Positions 13,291-24,965 of a stretch of 64,000 bases of DNA are shown here, piece by piece; positions within the stretch are counted from its first letter, which is position 1, and every line of letters starts with the position of its first letter. The stretch is from Pyxicephalus adspersus (taxonomy: Eukaryota; Chordata; Amphibia; Anura; Pyxicephalidae). The DNA lies in contig NC_092859.1 in NCBI RefSeq assembly GCF_032062135.1, positions 112,001,278-112,065,277 on the forward strand. Reading direction: 5' to 3'. Position numbers and translations under genes: made by a program. The notes beneath the pieces are model-generated. The model ran no database searches, had not been told where the DNA came from, and worked only from the letters and a program-made list of their open reading frames with translations.

Positions 13291-13900
13291 GCACATTTAC
13301 ATAACAATGAATGAATAATAATTCTCAATATACATTTTAGGAAGAAAACACAACTGTTGCCTTGTCTATTGATAAAGTTGCCACTGCTGTTCTTTTTTGG
13401 AAAATGCTGTTTTTTAGGCTGCATCTGGTCACAGTACTTTTTATGTCGTTAGCCCAGAAAAAAGCATGCAGCAAGGTAATTCAGAAAAGGTTCCACCTAA
13501 TTCAAGGTCATTGAATCAGAACAAGATCATCGTGACCAAGCATTTCTTATGGGAAAGATGTCAAAGTCATCTTGCTGCCAACCAAAGAAAGCATTTGGCT
13601 TGCTTAAAGCAGCAAAGCATGTTAATGATATATATGTAAACCACTTCATTGTATGGATTATAAATAAAATGGAATACACTAAAGGTAATTTTGTAGAAGT
13701 TTACTGCCCTCTGCTGTTACTTGAAGTGCTTTAAAATGCTGCACACATACTAAGTATTTTCTATTATATACTTACTTATTACCTGCCAATATTAAAATTA
13801 AATAGTTTAGCCAGGATGGTGGTTCAGGGGCAAGATTACACTAATCCCTCACTTCTGAGGCTGACTCATCAGACTCACGGGCTATTTTATTTGGCACCTT
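13291..13900. other. Unannotated
   Basis: No gene or bounded repeat seen. A 61-codon frame at 13549-13734 has no recognisable domain. Confidence 0.4.
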
Positions 13901-13959
13901 CCTCGGAATCCTATTATAAAGGCACTTATAATAACAAGCTCCTCATTATAAAATAACAA

Positions 13960-14260
13960 AATGCTTATCGGTTTAAAAAGTGCAGGATGTCCTAATTTAT
14001 GTCAACGCTCTGATTACCTGACAGGTGCGGCTGCAGCTGCTTGTTACGCTACTAGATTTTGATTAGCTTGTCGTTTAAACCTTCCAGTCCTCTTGTTTTT
14101 TTTATCTCTGCCTTGCAAATAACTAATAATGAAATACTGAAAGTTACAGCAAGAGATGAATCAGGGCAGGAAAATTCAGTTTTGATGAACAGCACAATTT
14201 TTAAATCATAGGTCTGATTACTAATGAACTTTCATGTATTTAAATGGAAATTACAACAAG
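13960..14260. promoter_or_regulatory. Candidate conserved noncoding element
   Basis: This non-repetitive stretch packs several developmental transcription-factor-like words. TGACAGGTG (14019-14027) combines a MEIS-type TGACAG with an E-box, CAGCTG follows at 14034-14039, and TTGATTAGC plus several TAAT cores are downstream. It contains no repeat family seen elsewhere in the window. Regulatory function is inference from texture only; comparison with other frog and tetrapod genomes would decide it. Confidence 0.22.
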
Positions 14261-15156
14261 AAATATTAATTTAATGTTAAATGTTAAGACATTTTATTGA
14301 CATACCCTAGGGACAGAGTATTTTGAATAAAAGTTTAACTGATTACCGTAGGCTTATGGTAGCTTGCAATATTCTCTAGGCCGCTCTACTGTATATGTTG
14401 CCAAGGTAGTATTTAATATTCACACTGCCCCAGGCACGCATGAATGATGTGTCCTTTGGTACGGATTTCAAGCTTTTTGATCAGAAACATGTCACATTTT
14501 TCTGATGGTGAAAATGAAAGCTAAAATACATAGTTTAAAGCAGAGAGCTTTATATGAAAAGCTTGCAGAGATTGCGTTCACGAACGAATATTACTTGCCC
14601 TTAAGGTTTTGGGCATTAGGTGACCTTTCTTTCTGAAAGAGCTATTTCAGACGATTTTATACTGATTTATTGCAGTATTCACTGTTTTGGAGTCAAAGAC
14701 CTGGAACCATTGGCACAAGTGTTCTGAATTCACCTGTTGTAGTCTTGATACAGGTCAATGACTCAAAAGTAATGCTAAAGACAGCCTGGAAAACAGAATC
14801 TTTAGAAACATAATTATAAATATTAAATACAATAAATAAAAATAATAATGAATACCAGGTACAGAGGTTTTTTTAAATAGTCCCTTTTGCCCTCACTTCT
14901 GCTACTAATTTTGCCCACAGACATGAAAAAAGTAAGGCCTTGGTCTTAAGCAACATTGTTGCAATGTCTTACCACACATATTAATGCAATGACACAAGCT
15001 GCCTTGCAGACCCAGGCTGAGCTGCATTTTTGTGGGGGCTCAACCTCAGTCTCAACTTCTCCAATTTTAAGGACATTTCATTTTTAATGGTCTGTCAACC
15101 CATCTTGTGCTCTAGCTTTGGTATTGCAGTTCACCACAACACACAAAGTATTCTCC
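14261..15156. other. Unannotated
   Basis: No supported gene or bounded repeat. The region continues the non-repetitive texture of the preceding candidate regulatory stretch until the hAT target site at 15157. Confidence 0.4.
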
Positions 15157-15271
15157 AGTATTCTACCCTGTTTCCCTGTTTCCTGTTTTTTTGAAGGCCA
15201 AAATATGCTCTAGGGCTTATTTTTAGGGGGATGCCTTATTTACCCATGAAGAAGACTACAGTACACAGTTA

Positions 15272-15357
15272 TTGTTGTCAATCATGTGCCATTCATGTCC
15301 ACTTCTGATCAATCTGTGCCAATCATTGTCCCCTTCTGATCAATCATGTGCCATTCC
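15272..15357. repeat. Minisatellite abutting the assembly gap
   Basis: About three imperfect tandem units contain TGATCAATC.TGTGCCA, with a period near 30 bp. The array runs directly into the N run, so the gap probably hides more units. Confidence 0.7.
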
Positions 15358-15563
15358 NNNNNNNNNNNNNNNNNNNNNNNNNNNNNNNNNNNNNNNNNNN
15401 NNNNNNNNNNNNNNNNNNNNNNNNNNNNNNNNNNNNNNNNNNNNNNNNNNNNNNNNNNNNNNNNNNNNNNNNNNNNNNNNNNNNNNNNNNNNNNNNNNNN
15501 NNNNNNNNNNNNNNNNNNNNNNNNNNNNNNNNNNNNNNNNNNNNNNNNNNNNNNNNNNNNNNN
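15358..15563. other. Assembly gap (206 Ns)
   Basis: A continuous N run. Nothing can be said about its content beyond the tandem units that lead into it. Confidence 0.99.
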
Positions 15564-15870
15564 TGAACAAACTCCTGCAGTCTCCGTTAGGGAGGGATGA
15601 GGGAAGCTGCCTGTGTTTGCTTGGGCGGAGTCACGTGTGTTTGCGTGGGCGGAGTCACTTCAGTCCTGTCACTTTCTCTTCATGACGAGGCGCGGCACAC
15701 ATGGAGGAACCACACGGAGTCACCCACCGTACCACCCGATTCGGGTAAATGCAGGTATCGGTGGGTGGCTTATTTGCGGGGGGGGGCTTATTTTTCATTT
15801 TTCTCTAAAAAGGGGGGGCTGTCTTATTTGATGGCCCTGCCTTATCATCGGGGAAACACGGTAGTATTCT

Positions 15871-17225
15871 CTAGCTGTTAATGGGCACTGTGTATGGGCA
15901 CTGGAGTGTCACACATACATTAACATGCATTCATATAAAGATGACGAGAGTGGGGTGTGCCATTGTAGACAAGGCAGGACTGACAGCACTATTTAAGATT
16001 TTAGCACAGCACTGGTATTGTTACCAGCTATGAAATGTTAGGAGTTGGGTGCATTTCTGGCAGGATGGTCTGATATTTTTCAGTACTTGCAATGTTTTTT
16101 AGAGGCATACCAATGTGCATGTAATGGAAAATTGTGATATATACAATCTATAATTTTGTTGTAACAGTTAAATGCTTTTTTGCCTTTTATGATGCAAGAG
16201 CAGGATTAATTCACTAAAAATAACAGATGATTTACTTTTTTTAGAAAGCTGATCAGCAAAGGTGTTTGATGTAGCTGTGGATGGCAAAAGGCTGCATCAG
16301 GGGCTGATCTGATACATACAGCTCTCATGATAGCTTTTTTATTATTGCACGATACATCAGATTACAATCAGTTTAGAGTTTTAGAATTAAAATAATTGAT
16401 CAATGACAGTCAACAATAATGTGTTTCCTGTGTATCAATTAAAAAAGATAGCATGGAATTTTTGCACATTGTATAAACTGACTTTTTTGGCTGTAAAGTA
16501 GGTAAATTAATGACAGGACTGTAGGCAAACTGCCAGTAACAGTCACTAACCTGAAAATGACTAACCTTCATATCTGACATCCAGCAGATTCAGTTTATTG
16601 TAATTGTGTCTATTCAGTTGGAAGAAGTTGGAACTATTAAAATGTATGCAAAACTTTACAGTTAAACATATTATCTAAATATAGTACAAAGTATTCTGTA
16701 ATGTTAGATAACTGTTTCTTTTAATTCCTTTTTTTTTAAGTGGTGTGACCTATAAAACTGTAAAATCATTAACAAAATGAAAGATAAAAGTGATGTAAAG
16801 CTACCAAGATCATATCATTCTTTTAGAGTCCACAGACAGACACCAGTATCAAATGAAGTGCATGCTAAACACTTACTTATCTAAAAATGTGTATTGAGTA
16901 TACAAACCTAGCAAGAAGTTCTCTTTGCACCACGTCAAACCTTTAATAAAGGGTATACTATTCACATGCCTAATGGCCTTTTCTTGCAGGTTTTTGTCTG
17001 TGAATTTAACACCAATTTTACAATATAAGGTTATGTCCAAACAATATGTTTTGGTATTTTTTTTAGACCTTCAATATCTCATTACAAAATTAAGATGGAA
17101 GATGTGGGTTCTGGACGATCATCAGAAAAACATTGTTATGAACACAGTTTAAGTACAAGAACAAAATTGAACTGTATGCATGAAATTGATTTCTAACTCC
17201 TTTCTTCATAGCTTTTTCACAGAAT
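15871..17225. other. Unannotated, AT-rich
   Basis: No supported gene or bounded repeat. The frame at 16925-17152 has no recognisable domain. Confidence 0.45.
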
Positions 17226-17353
17226 GGGCCTGATTGATTAAAGCTCTCTAAAAATGGAGAAGATAGACTATCACGGAAGAACCTGGGTGATCCAGCAAAC
17301 CTAGACTGGATCTGGTATTTTTCAAATTTGGGGACCTTTAAGCAATCAGACCC
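17226..17353. mobile_element. Palindromic MITE, family C copy 1
   Basis: Ends GGGCCTGATT and AATCAGACCC are inverted repeats, flanked by AAT on both sides (17223-17225 and 17354-17356), suggesting a 3-bp target duplication. The interior includes ACCTGGGTGATCCAGCAAACCT, also present in the longer copies near 19.5 and 20.0 kb. This copy has lost most of its second arm. The 92-codon minus-strand frame at 17090-17368 is read through it and is not a gene. Confidence 0.75.
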
Positions 17354-17356
17354 AAT

Positions 17357-19437
17357 GGTGCAAAGCAACAGACCATGTGAACTAATGCTGCCTAGAATTT
17401 ACACAGTACATTGTAGTATTTGTCACATAAGTGGAAAGATCCTACTAAAGACAGTGTTCTAGAAATTGCCCAGGAACATCTAGTATTGTTGTAACAGTGA
17501 GGGCTATTTCAAACCTGCAATGAGATAAGGCCTTCTGCTGCAAGCCTAACTATGGTCCCAACGTCTTTTATTCAAACGAATATAAAAGATTGGCAGCTAT
17601 TTTTTGCATGTGGCTGCGACTTCTACAGATTGTTCCTAAACCAAGTCACTTTTGACCACATGGATGTTGTTTGAAGATTTACACTGCAGCAATATGCAAA
17701 TCTGGTTACCCGCAGTACCATTTGCCACTCCCGGGTTTTTACCCTGTGCCTGGCTATCCACACAGTTTCCATGATGTGCATGGAAGACGTTTGCTTATGG
17801 CATGTACTGGATTACTCCAAATCAACTGACCGATCCAAGGCATGGCTAAACCATACTTATCTTATCATTGGATACCCCATGCAAGGTAAGGGGAAAACAT
17901 ACTGATCTTCACCTTCTAATCGTAATCTGTCCACATCAAATGTAGGTGGCCTGTATTTAAATAAATATCAACCAATCTGCCCTATAATCTATTTGAGTGT
18001 CGGTCAGTTAACTTTCCATTTTTTGCCAAGAAAAGTCTATTTCAATGAAATATAGTTGTTGTACAAGCTTCCCCTTTGCAGTAAAAAGTAAAAGCCTCCC
18101 AAAACTAATATTTTAGACTAGTTGATGAAAAGATAACACATATGGTGGATTCTCATTTCTTTATTGACTTTGATGATGAGATAACAAAATACTTTTCAGT
18201 TTCCCATAGATTATGTGGCTAAAACAAAAACTGACAGTGTAACCATTTTCCATATTCTTCAATATTGAGAGTAAACAAATAACTGGATTGAGAAACGTGT
18301 GCCCTTTGGATCTGTAAAACATAAAAGGACAATGATTCAACCAACCAGTGGTAAGCAAACACTAATGTTCTATTAATAGGAATTTATAGTGTTAAAAAAA
18401 TATAACCAAAAAACCAAGTATACAAATAAATATTCATAGTCATTATTAGTCAGCCTAATTATCATATGTGATTTATTCAGTTATATATAAAGTATTAAAT
18501 ATTTTTGTTTTAAAGAGCAGACAACGGAAAAAAAAATAGAAGTAAATAGATTCTTTAAACTTTCAGAGGCATTTGTGACCTTTTCAAGTAATCTGCTAAT
18601 TTATGAATATAGATGAGCAGAAAACTAACTTCCCTGCTAATTGCATGACCTTCAACTCTGCCATGTAAGTGATATTTTTTTACCAGAAAGGGCAGTTATA
18701 CAAAGTTAAAGGTAGTGGGTGTAATGGAGGTCAAACACCTTTCATTTGCCTTACCAGCTGCCATCTTCATGTACAGACATATTACTGTGTGTACTGCAGG
18801 CGGAAACATGGACCAAAAGTTGTTTTAGAAATCTAGTGCCATTAAGTCTTGTAACACTTATAATAAGTACAATTTAGCAGCTCTTAAAAAGTTATATTAG
18901 TTGTATATGTATGAATGTTAAAATAGAGTGCCAGTCCTACACAGGTTTACATAAAAATAGGAATAAATACACAAATGTGTGGTCAAAGGCATACCTGAAA
19001 ATCTGAGATTCTTGGCCCAAAATATACATTTGAGCCCAATAATAAAATAAAAATCAACTAAACATATAGAAGGATACCTGAGGACTTTTTATTTGTTTTA
19101 CACTCTAAAATGATAAACTTTATTTTGCTACAAGGTATAAATAAGTCATCTTTATAGATTATCATTAAAAAAACTGCTATAAGGATAGTAAATTTGTAGT
19201 CATAAAGGTTGTTTATGAGTTATTGTCTTCAGCTAGTGTTCTCATCTGGATATCCTGGCAGACGGCACGATATGGCCTGGACCGTGAACAGTTTTTATAC
19301 GTTCTGCATCAGTATAAGCACAATAAAACAAACCCCCCTCATTCACCTCTGAATCTATTATCATTGTAGAGAAATGTCACAAGTTCACAACACTTGCTAC
19401 CAATAAAGCTATCAGTCCTCTAATGTAAACACACAAT
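17357..19437. other. Unannotated, AT-rich
   Basis: No supported gene or bounded repeat. Confidence 0.45.
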
Positions 19438-19660
19438 GGGCCGCATTCATCAAATATCTCCAAGGCTGTAGAAGATAGACTGTTGAGGGTGAACCTGGGC
19501 GATCCAGCAAACTTAGAATGGATCTGGTCCAGGGTTGAAAATATTTGTAAAAAAATAGCAAAAGATTAGAGGAAAATGATTCCATGTTTGCTCAATCACC
19601 CAGGTTCACCTATGACAATCTATCTTCTCCAGTCCTGGAGAGCTTTAGTAAATCAGACCC
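19438..19660. mobile_element. Palindromic MITE, family C copy 2
   Basis: A 223-bp near-palindrome. The left arm runs from GGGCCGCATT through CCTGGGCGATCCAGCAAAC to GGATCTGGTCC; the right arm repeats these words in inverted order, ending AATCAGACCC. Flanks are AAT (left) and AGT (right). The long foldback with no coding frame is typical of a MITE. I cannot name the superfamily; the 3-bp A/T-rich duplication is the only clue. Confidence 0.78.
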
Positions 19661-19856
19661 AGTGACCCATTTGCTATCACTTCAGCAAATAGCAAAGGTG
19701 ATCAACAACATCTTCAGTAAAATGGACGACATGCACATATCATACAATACAAAAAGGCATTCTCTGCAATATGGGAACATCTTGCATATATCCTTAATAT
19801 GTACATGTACTCTGCCACTATCTTTGGTAATTGGTCCCTGTTGCTTTTCCCTAGAC

Positions 19857-20279
19857 CAGGGGTGCCCAACAGGTGGATCGCGATCTACCGGTAGATCCCA
19901 AAGGCAAAGCAAGTAGATCGCGGAGCCCTGTCTTTCAAAATAAACTCTACTATGCACAAGAGTTATTGGCCCTGATTTGATAAAGCTCTCCAAGGCTGGA
20001 GAGAATACACTTTGATCAGTGAAGCTGGGTGATCCAGAAAACATGGAATGGATCTGGTCCAGGATTCAAAACATTTGATAGCAAATAGCAAATTATGTTA
20101 AGAAATCCATTCCAGGTTTTCTGCATCACCCAGCTTCACTGAAGAAAGTGTATTCTCTCCAGCCTTGGAGAGCTTTAGTAAATCAGGGCCATTAAGTCAA
20201 AATTTTTATTGTTTGTTGATCATTTTGACTTGGTCATTTTAAAAGTAGCTCGCAAGCCAAGAAAGTGTGGGCACCCCTG
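19857..20279 (+). mobile_element. hAT-type element, family D copy 1, hosting a nested MITE
   Basis: The left end CAGGGGTGCCC and right end GGGCACCCCTG are perfect 11-bp inverted repeats. Flanking 8-bp repeats are CCCTAGAC (19849-19856) and CCTTAGAC (20280-20287), 7 of 8 identical. Diagnostic internal words are GATCTACCGGTAGATC near the left end and TCATTTTGACTTGGTC near the right. Family C MITE copy 3 (19968-20190) is inserted in the middle. No transposase frame, so it is non-autonomous. Confidence 0.87.
19968..20190. mobile_element. Palindromic MITE, family C copy 3, nested
   Basis: A 223-bp palindrome from GGCCCTGATT to AATCAGGGCC with ATT on both sides (19965-19967 and 20191-20193). It interrupts the family D hAT element, so it is the younger insertion. 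It has the same length as copy 2 and shares its whole interior. Confidence 0.85.
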
Positions 20280-20289
20280 CCTTAGACCC

Positions 20290-21680
20290 TTCATGAAGCC
20301 ACACAAGCAAGGATTCAGCAGGGGGAGTTGTGCAGGAGCCTTGTGTGAAATATGGACACAAAGTTAGAAAGTTGGTTGGGGGGCTGGAGCATAGGACGAT
20401 AAATGTTAGCAGATAACCAATAAATTAACAAAAATTGCAGCAATAAAATAGGGTCATGTGTCATGACGTCCATTGTACAAATGGTTCTGCTTATCTATTT
20501 AAAAAGAAAAAGGGCAGAGATCCAGAGCTGGATTACCACCAAGGCAAACTAGGCACCTCTCTAGGATCTGCAAACCTAAGGGGGGACCACCACCAGTGAT
20601 TACACAGGGGCCCTGGGTGTCCTTTTTTTCTTCTGCACTTTGGGTCCCCAAAAATAAGAAAGAGACTAACATAAGCTTGCCTTTTCTATGTTCCTGCTGC
20701 TTTCCTGCAAATATCCATAATTACAGAGAGCAGCAGGGCTGTATGTATACTAGTGGAGGACTGCAGTCTTTGTTCTCAGGTCAGCCCAATTATAAACATT
20801 TCCTGAGTAGCAGAACAGCTACCAAGCCAAGGAACTGACACTCAAACCCAAAATTAGGCCAATTTATTCTAGACATTTTAGTCCATACACATCACCCTGT
20901 ATAGCACTTACTCAGTTTTCCATCCTGTATGTCACTTACTTTGTACACAACATATTAAAGGGATATACTAAATATAGTAGAGTAAGAAATTGTATTTTCC
21001 AGAACATAATAGGTCTTCTTTAAAATATGTAATCCCAGTTACCACCTGATTTGTAACAGATTATCTCTCATTTGCAATTCTGCCTGGGGCCCTGTGCGTT
21101 CTTAATAGTTTTATAACAATATAAATAATATATAAGTATTTATCCTTTGTATAGTTGTTTTTGTTGTATTTTATTTATATTTTAAGGGAGTGTGTGAGTT
21201 ATTGTTAAATAAAATAATGCCCTTTCACTGTTCACCATTATACACTGCCAGAAACTTTGCTTGCCCATGTTTACCCATGGATTCTTTCAGAAATTACTCT
21301 TGAGAATTTGGAAAAAATACCTAAAATCTATTTTAAACTTCTAAAGTTTATTATTTTTTATTCTAAAAGTTTTTTATTCTTTCCGTTATCTATGGAGAAT
21401 ATGGCATGAATGATTAATCAGTCTGGGGATCTACTTCAGTACAGTACAAGCAAATCCCAAGCATGAAACTTTCTTACCAATAGACTGTCTTTTCATACTT
21501 AAACACTAGATGGCGTAGGTGAACAAGATAGTTATTTGTTCTCTTTAGGAGAAATCCCAAACACAGTTTCCAATTCTAACAAATAAAAATGTATTACCCT
21601 TACCTGATTATTAGGAGGCAAGTAAAATAGTTTTTGTCATATTTCATCATTTTCATAAATAAAATCTAAATTAGTTATAT
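20290..21680. other. Mostly unannotated; possible repeat near 20.53 kb
   Basis: The phrase GAGCTGGATTACCACCAAGGC near 20526 resembles ends of dispersed frog repeats, but I could not find its partner end. Nothing else is supported. Confidence 0.35.
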
Positions 21681-21815
21681 GGTGCTCTCCTCCTCTTGTG
21701 TCGCTGTTTGTATCTGTCCATCATTTGTACCTATTTTATGTACAGCACTGCAAATTACTACATTGGCACTTTATAAATGTTTGTTTATTTATTTATTTAT
21801 TTATTAGTAATAATA
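21681..21815 (+). repeat. SINE/LINE 3'-tail repeat
   Basis: The words TCTGTCCATCATTTG, TATTTTATGTACAGCACTGC and TTGGCACTTTATAAATG match the tail phrase common in frog interspersed repeats (GTACAGCGCTGCGTAATATGT then TGGCGCTATATAAAT). It ends in a (TTTA)n tract at 21783-21806, as expected for a retrotransposed 3' end. Confidence 0.65.
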
Positions 21816-24800
21816 ATACTTACTTTTAAAGCTTAAAACCTATGTAGTTAGATGCAAATCACAAAGAAGGGCACTCCAGTGACCCCCAGCATAGTGCCAT
21901 AGTAAACTATCAGCATTTAATAATGTATATTTAAATTTAACGACAAATGTTTAATAAAACTATTTAAATAATAGTTAAAGACCAAGACTAAGCCTGTCTC
22001 TGGCTTCAGTACTTTTTCAGACAATGACCTGGCAGAAGTGGGCAAATTAAAAGGCTAAGTCTAAGGCTCTCCTTAAATATATTCTTTTTTCCAGGTCAGT
22101 GCCTCAGAATGAATCAAAGCTACTTGATCAGCTCTATAACCAGGCAGGTATTGTTTTCAGGAAAAAGTCAGCAATGACAGCTAACATGTCCTCCCAGTAT
22201 AGGTTTTCATTTAGGATATATGCCTATACCATTTCACATATAGTAAGTGTCTGTCCACAAGCCCTCATTGGAGGGGTGAGATAACCAAATGAACAAGCTT
22301 TGTGTCCGCTTTCAAGCACAGAAATTCACATAACTTTAATTCAGGTCAACCACTTTTCATAAGTCCATACTACATACGCAACCATAAGGGCAGTTTACCA
22401 GTAATCAATACAGTTCAAGCAAGAACCACCATTTGCAGATTTGAGGGCAGACAGCATTGCGTTGGTATTCATTCTCTTTTTGGCTGTTAGATACTACATG
22501 TAGAGTGTCGCCCAATGCAGCAGTTCACTGGCATAAAGAGAGAAACAGTGATTATTATTCTTCTAGTTATGAAAGGTCTCTATGACTGACCCTACCTAAT
22601 CCTACTGCTTTCCCTGTAATTTATGTGATAAAATACTGGTAAAACAATCTATGGAGGATATTCTGCAGGAGATTAAAATAATTAAGACCTAGTACAAACT
22701 AGAAAATCCACTGCCTTTTTTTTGTTGCACTCAACAAATTATGGGTTTAGTAATCACTAATCCCACAGTTGTCAGTTCCAAAACCCAGTACATGTGTACT
22801 ATATACTGCCTTTCAAAATGTTGGGCATGGGGTTCACCACAGAACTATGGGAAATGCCTTATAGTCATCTTCATACAATACAACATACTTGTTCAATATT
22901 TACAAACATATCCCATGACGTTATGTTTAGTCAAGAACGTGAAAATTGGTCACTTACATTTGGTCTGCTGCTAAATGTTACCAAATAACTCTTATGCACT
23001 TTCTGGCACATTTCCCTAAAACTGTTGGATGTTTAAAAGAATCCAGAACTGTAAATTATACACTACCAATTTTTCAGCAACAGCTAAAAAAATTCAGCAA
23101 TTGGTTTCTAGAGTTTCTAAGCTTAATAATAAACACAATGATTTTAGAAGACACATCCAGTTCACAGGGGTGCTGCCTGAGCCCACCCAAGCATGTACAC
23201 TCCCTACCTAATATTACAAATAGGCTGTCATTAGGCATATAGAAGACCTATTTTTAGCTGCAATATTAAATAATAAAATAAAAGTAAACCGCTTCTGAAT
23301 AGTAAAGCTGACAATTAGCTAGGGATTTTCTTTTCTTTTTTCTACTGGCACAAAAGAAATGAAAATCAGATTCATTAAATGTGTTAAGGGTCACTTTCCA
23401 TTACTTTGTTCTTGAGTCCTGTGGAAAGAAGTCCCCGATCTCCTTGGTTTATTTGTAGCACTTGTAGCAAAAGACAACGCGACCCCCTTTTCATACTCCT
23501 CACACTTCTTTTGTTGACTGGATAAAGAACAAAGAAAAGCTTTGTCCCCAGGGAGCAAACCAGAGCTTCAAACTGTTTAGTAAAGCATTTGGCATTAGAT
23601 AAACCATTCAATTACCGAGTGAATGAAAACTGTCATAAGAAAGCAAAACATTTAATAAATATGCATGCATACTGGTGACCAACTGAAGCTTTGAATTAAG
23701 ATTTTTCTAGGCTAAATGTACTTTGTTCACATTTTAATCTATGGAAGTGGCTTAACATAAGACCAGCCCGAGATACTGAGAAAGCCACATTGCATTGCCT
23801 TTAAATGCTTTGCAAAAAGGTTTCTGAATGGTATTTTAATGACATTTAGGGCTTTGGGTAGTTAACTACTGGTTCCAAATCTTGTGACTATATTTTGGTA
23901 TACAGAACTTTCAATTGGCATTCAACATCATTTAATTAAAATTACAATACTTTAATAATCACAATATCATAAAACCATATTAAAAAAACTTCCATATTAA
24001 ACATACAAACTGATGCGATGCTATAAACAAATGCCTCTTAAATAGTGTGAATATCATTGGGGGCCCATATCCAATTATAAGTGAAATGAACCAACACATT
24101 TTTGGTTCAAGATTACATCACATATAGATGAGATCGTCCATAAAAACACATTAATTCACATTCTCCAAGCACTTTGCAGAAACAAGTCTGCTTCCTCAGG
24201 AGTATCAGAGGTAGGAACTACAAATGACAAAACGCATGATTCTATACACTACTAAAATACCATAATAAATTCAGAACAAAATAACAGACAAAGAACTTAC
24301 ATAAATTCACTGTCCAAACTCTAGGCCCTGTGTGACAGCACCACAACAAACAGAGGAGCTATTTGGCCAAATGCTTTTTGCCCATATACCGAAATATTCT
24401 TCTTCTCTCACATTTTGAGATTGGCATTAATATGGCTACACCATAAAGGTACTCTTTTAAATATACTTATTGAAAGCCTAAAAATAACTCTAACTTGCAG
24501 TTATGTTGTAAGCAATAACTGGAACGTCAGCTGTTTTAAACAAAAACTTTACTTATTATAATCAATGAAGCCAATTTGTCTAAAGCAAATCAATAACTTG
24601 TAACTGTGTTTACTTTGTATACCATTAATGTCCAAAAATAAAGGAAATTTGTTTTAACATTCTTGGATAACTGAAGGGAGTTCATAATATTTATTCAGTT
24701 ATTTTTCTCAGTTCTTTTATGCTGGTCCATCCTATTATATAAACAGTTTGGTCAGGTGCAAAGGTATTCTGAAGGTGCAGTGTAGTGAACCCAATAGAAA

Positions 24801-24850
24801 GTGCAGAGAACATCAGAAAAAAAGTCATAACACTGGGACCAGTTATTAAT
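21816..24850. other. Unannotated; one splice-like site pair
   Basis: A strong acceptor-like tract TATTCTTTTTTCCAG ends at 22095. It is followed, 53 bp later, by a donor-like GCAG/GTATTG. The enclosed 53 bp is open in at least one frame. This alone does not establish an exon. I see no other gene or bounded repeat. Confidence 0.3.
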
Positions 24851-24965
24851 TGATCTGTAACTCCTGTATCACTGTCTGTATTAGTCTGTCATTTGCAATC
24901 CCTATTTAATGTACAGCACTGCGTAATATGTTGGCGCTATATAAATCCTGTTTAATAATAATTAT
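24851..24965 (+). repeat. SINE/LINE 3'-tail repeat
   Basis: Contains ACTGTCTGTATTAGTCTGTC and then GTACAGCACTGCGTAATATG and TTGGCGCTATATAAATCC, a close copy of the frog tail consensus. It ends in an AATAATAATT tract. Upstream homology stops here, so it is a 5'-truncated copy. Confidence 0.7.

Larger units (their letters stand above)
15165..15862. mobile_element. hAT-type element, ACCSTGTTTCCC ends, contains the gap
   Basis: The left end ACCCTGTTTCCC and right end GGGAAACACGGT form inverted repeats. Perfect 8-bp direct repeats, AGTATTCT, flank them at 15157-15164 and 15863-15870. An 8-bp duplication is the signature of hAT transposition. Just before the Ns is a tandem minisatellite built on CTGATCAATC.TGTGCCAT (15272-15357). 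After the gap come two near copies of GTTTGCKTGGGCGGAGTCAC. The subterminal phrase GGCTTATTT occurs at both ends. Frames containing Ns are artefacts. Confidence 0.8.

Noticed and set aside
15272..15685. Open frames spanning the N run
   Set aside because: They are open only because Ns are read as unknown residues.
22096..22148. 53-bp stretch between an acceptor-like and a donor-like site
   Set aside because: Too short and unsupported to call an exon.
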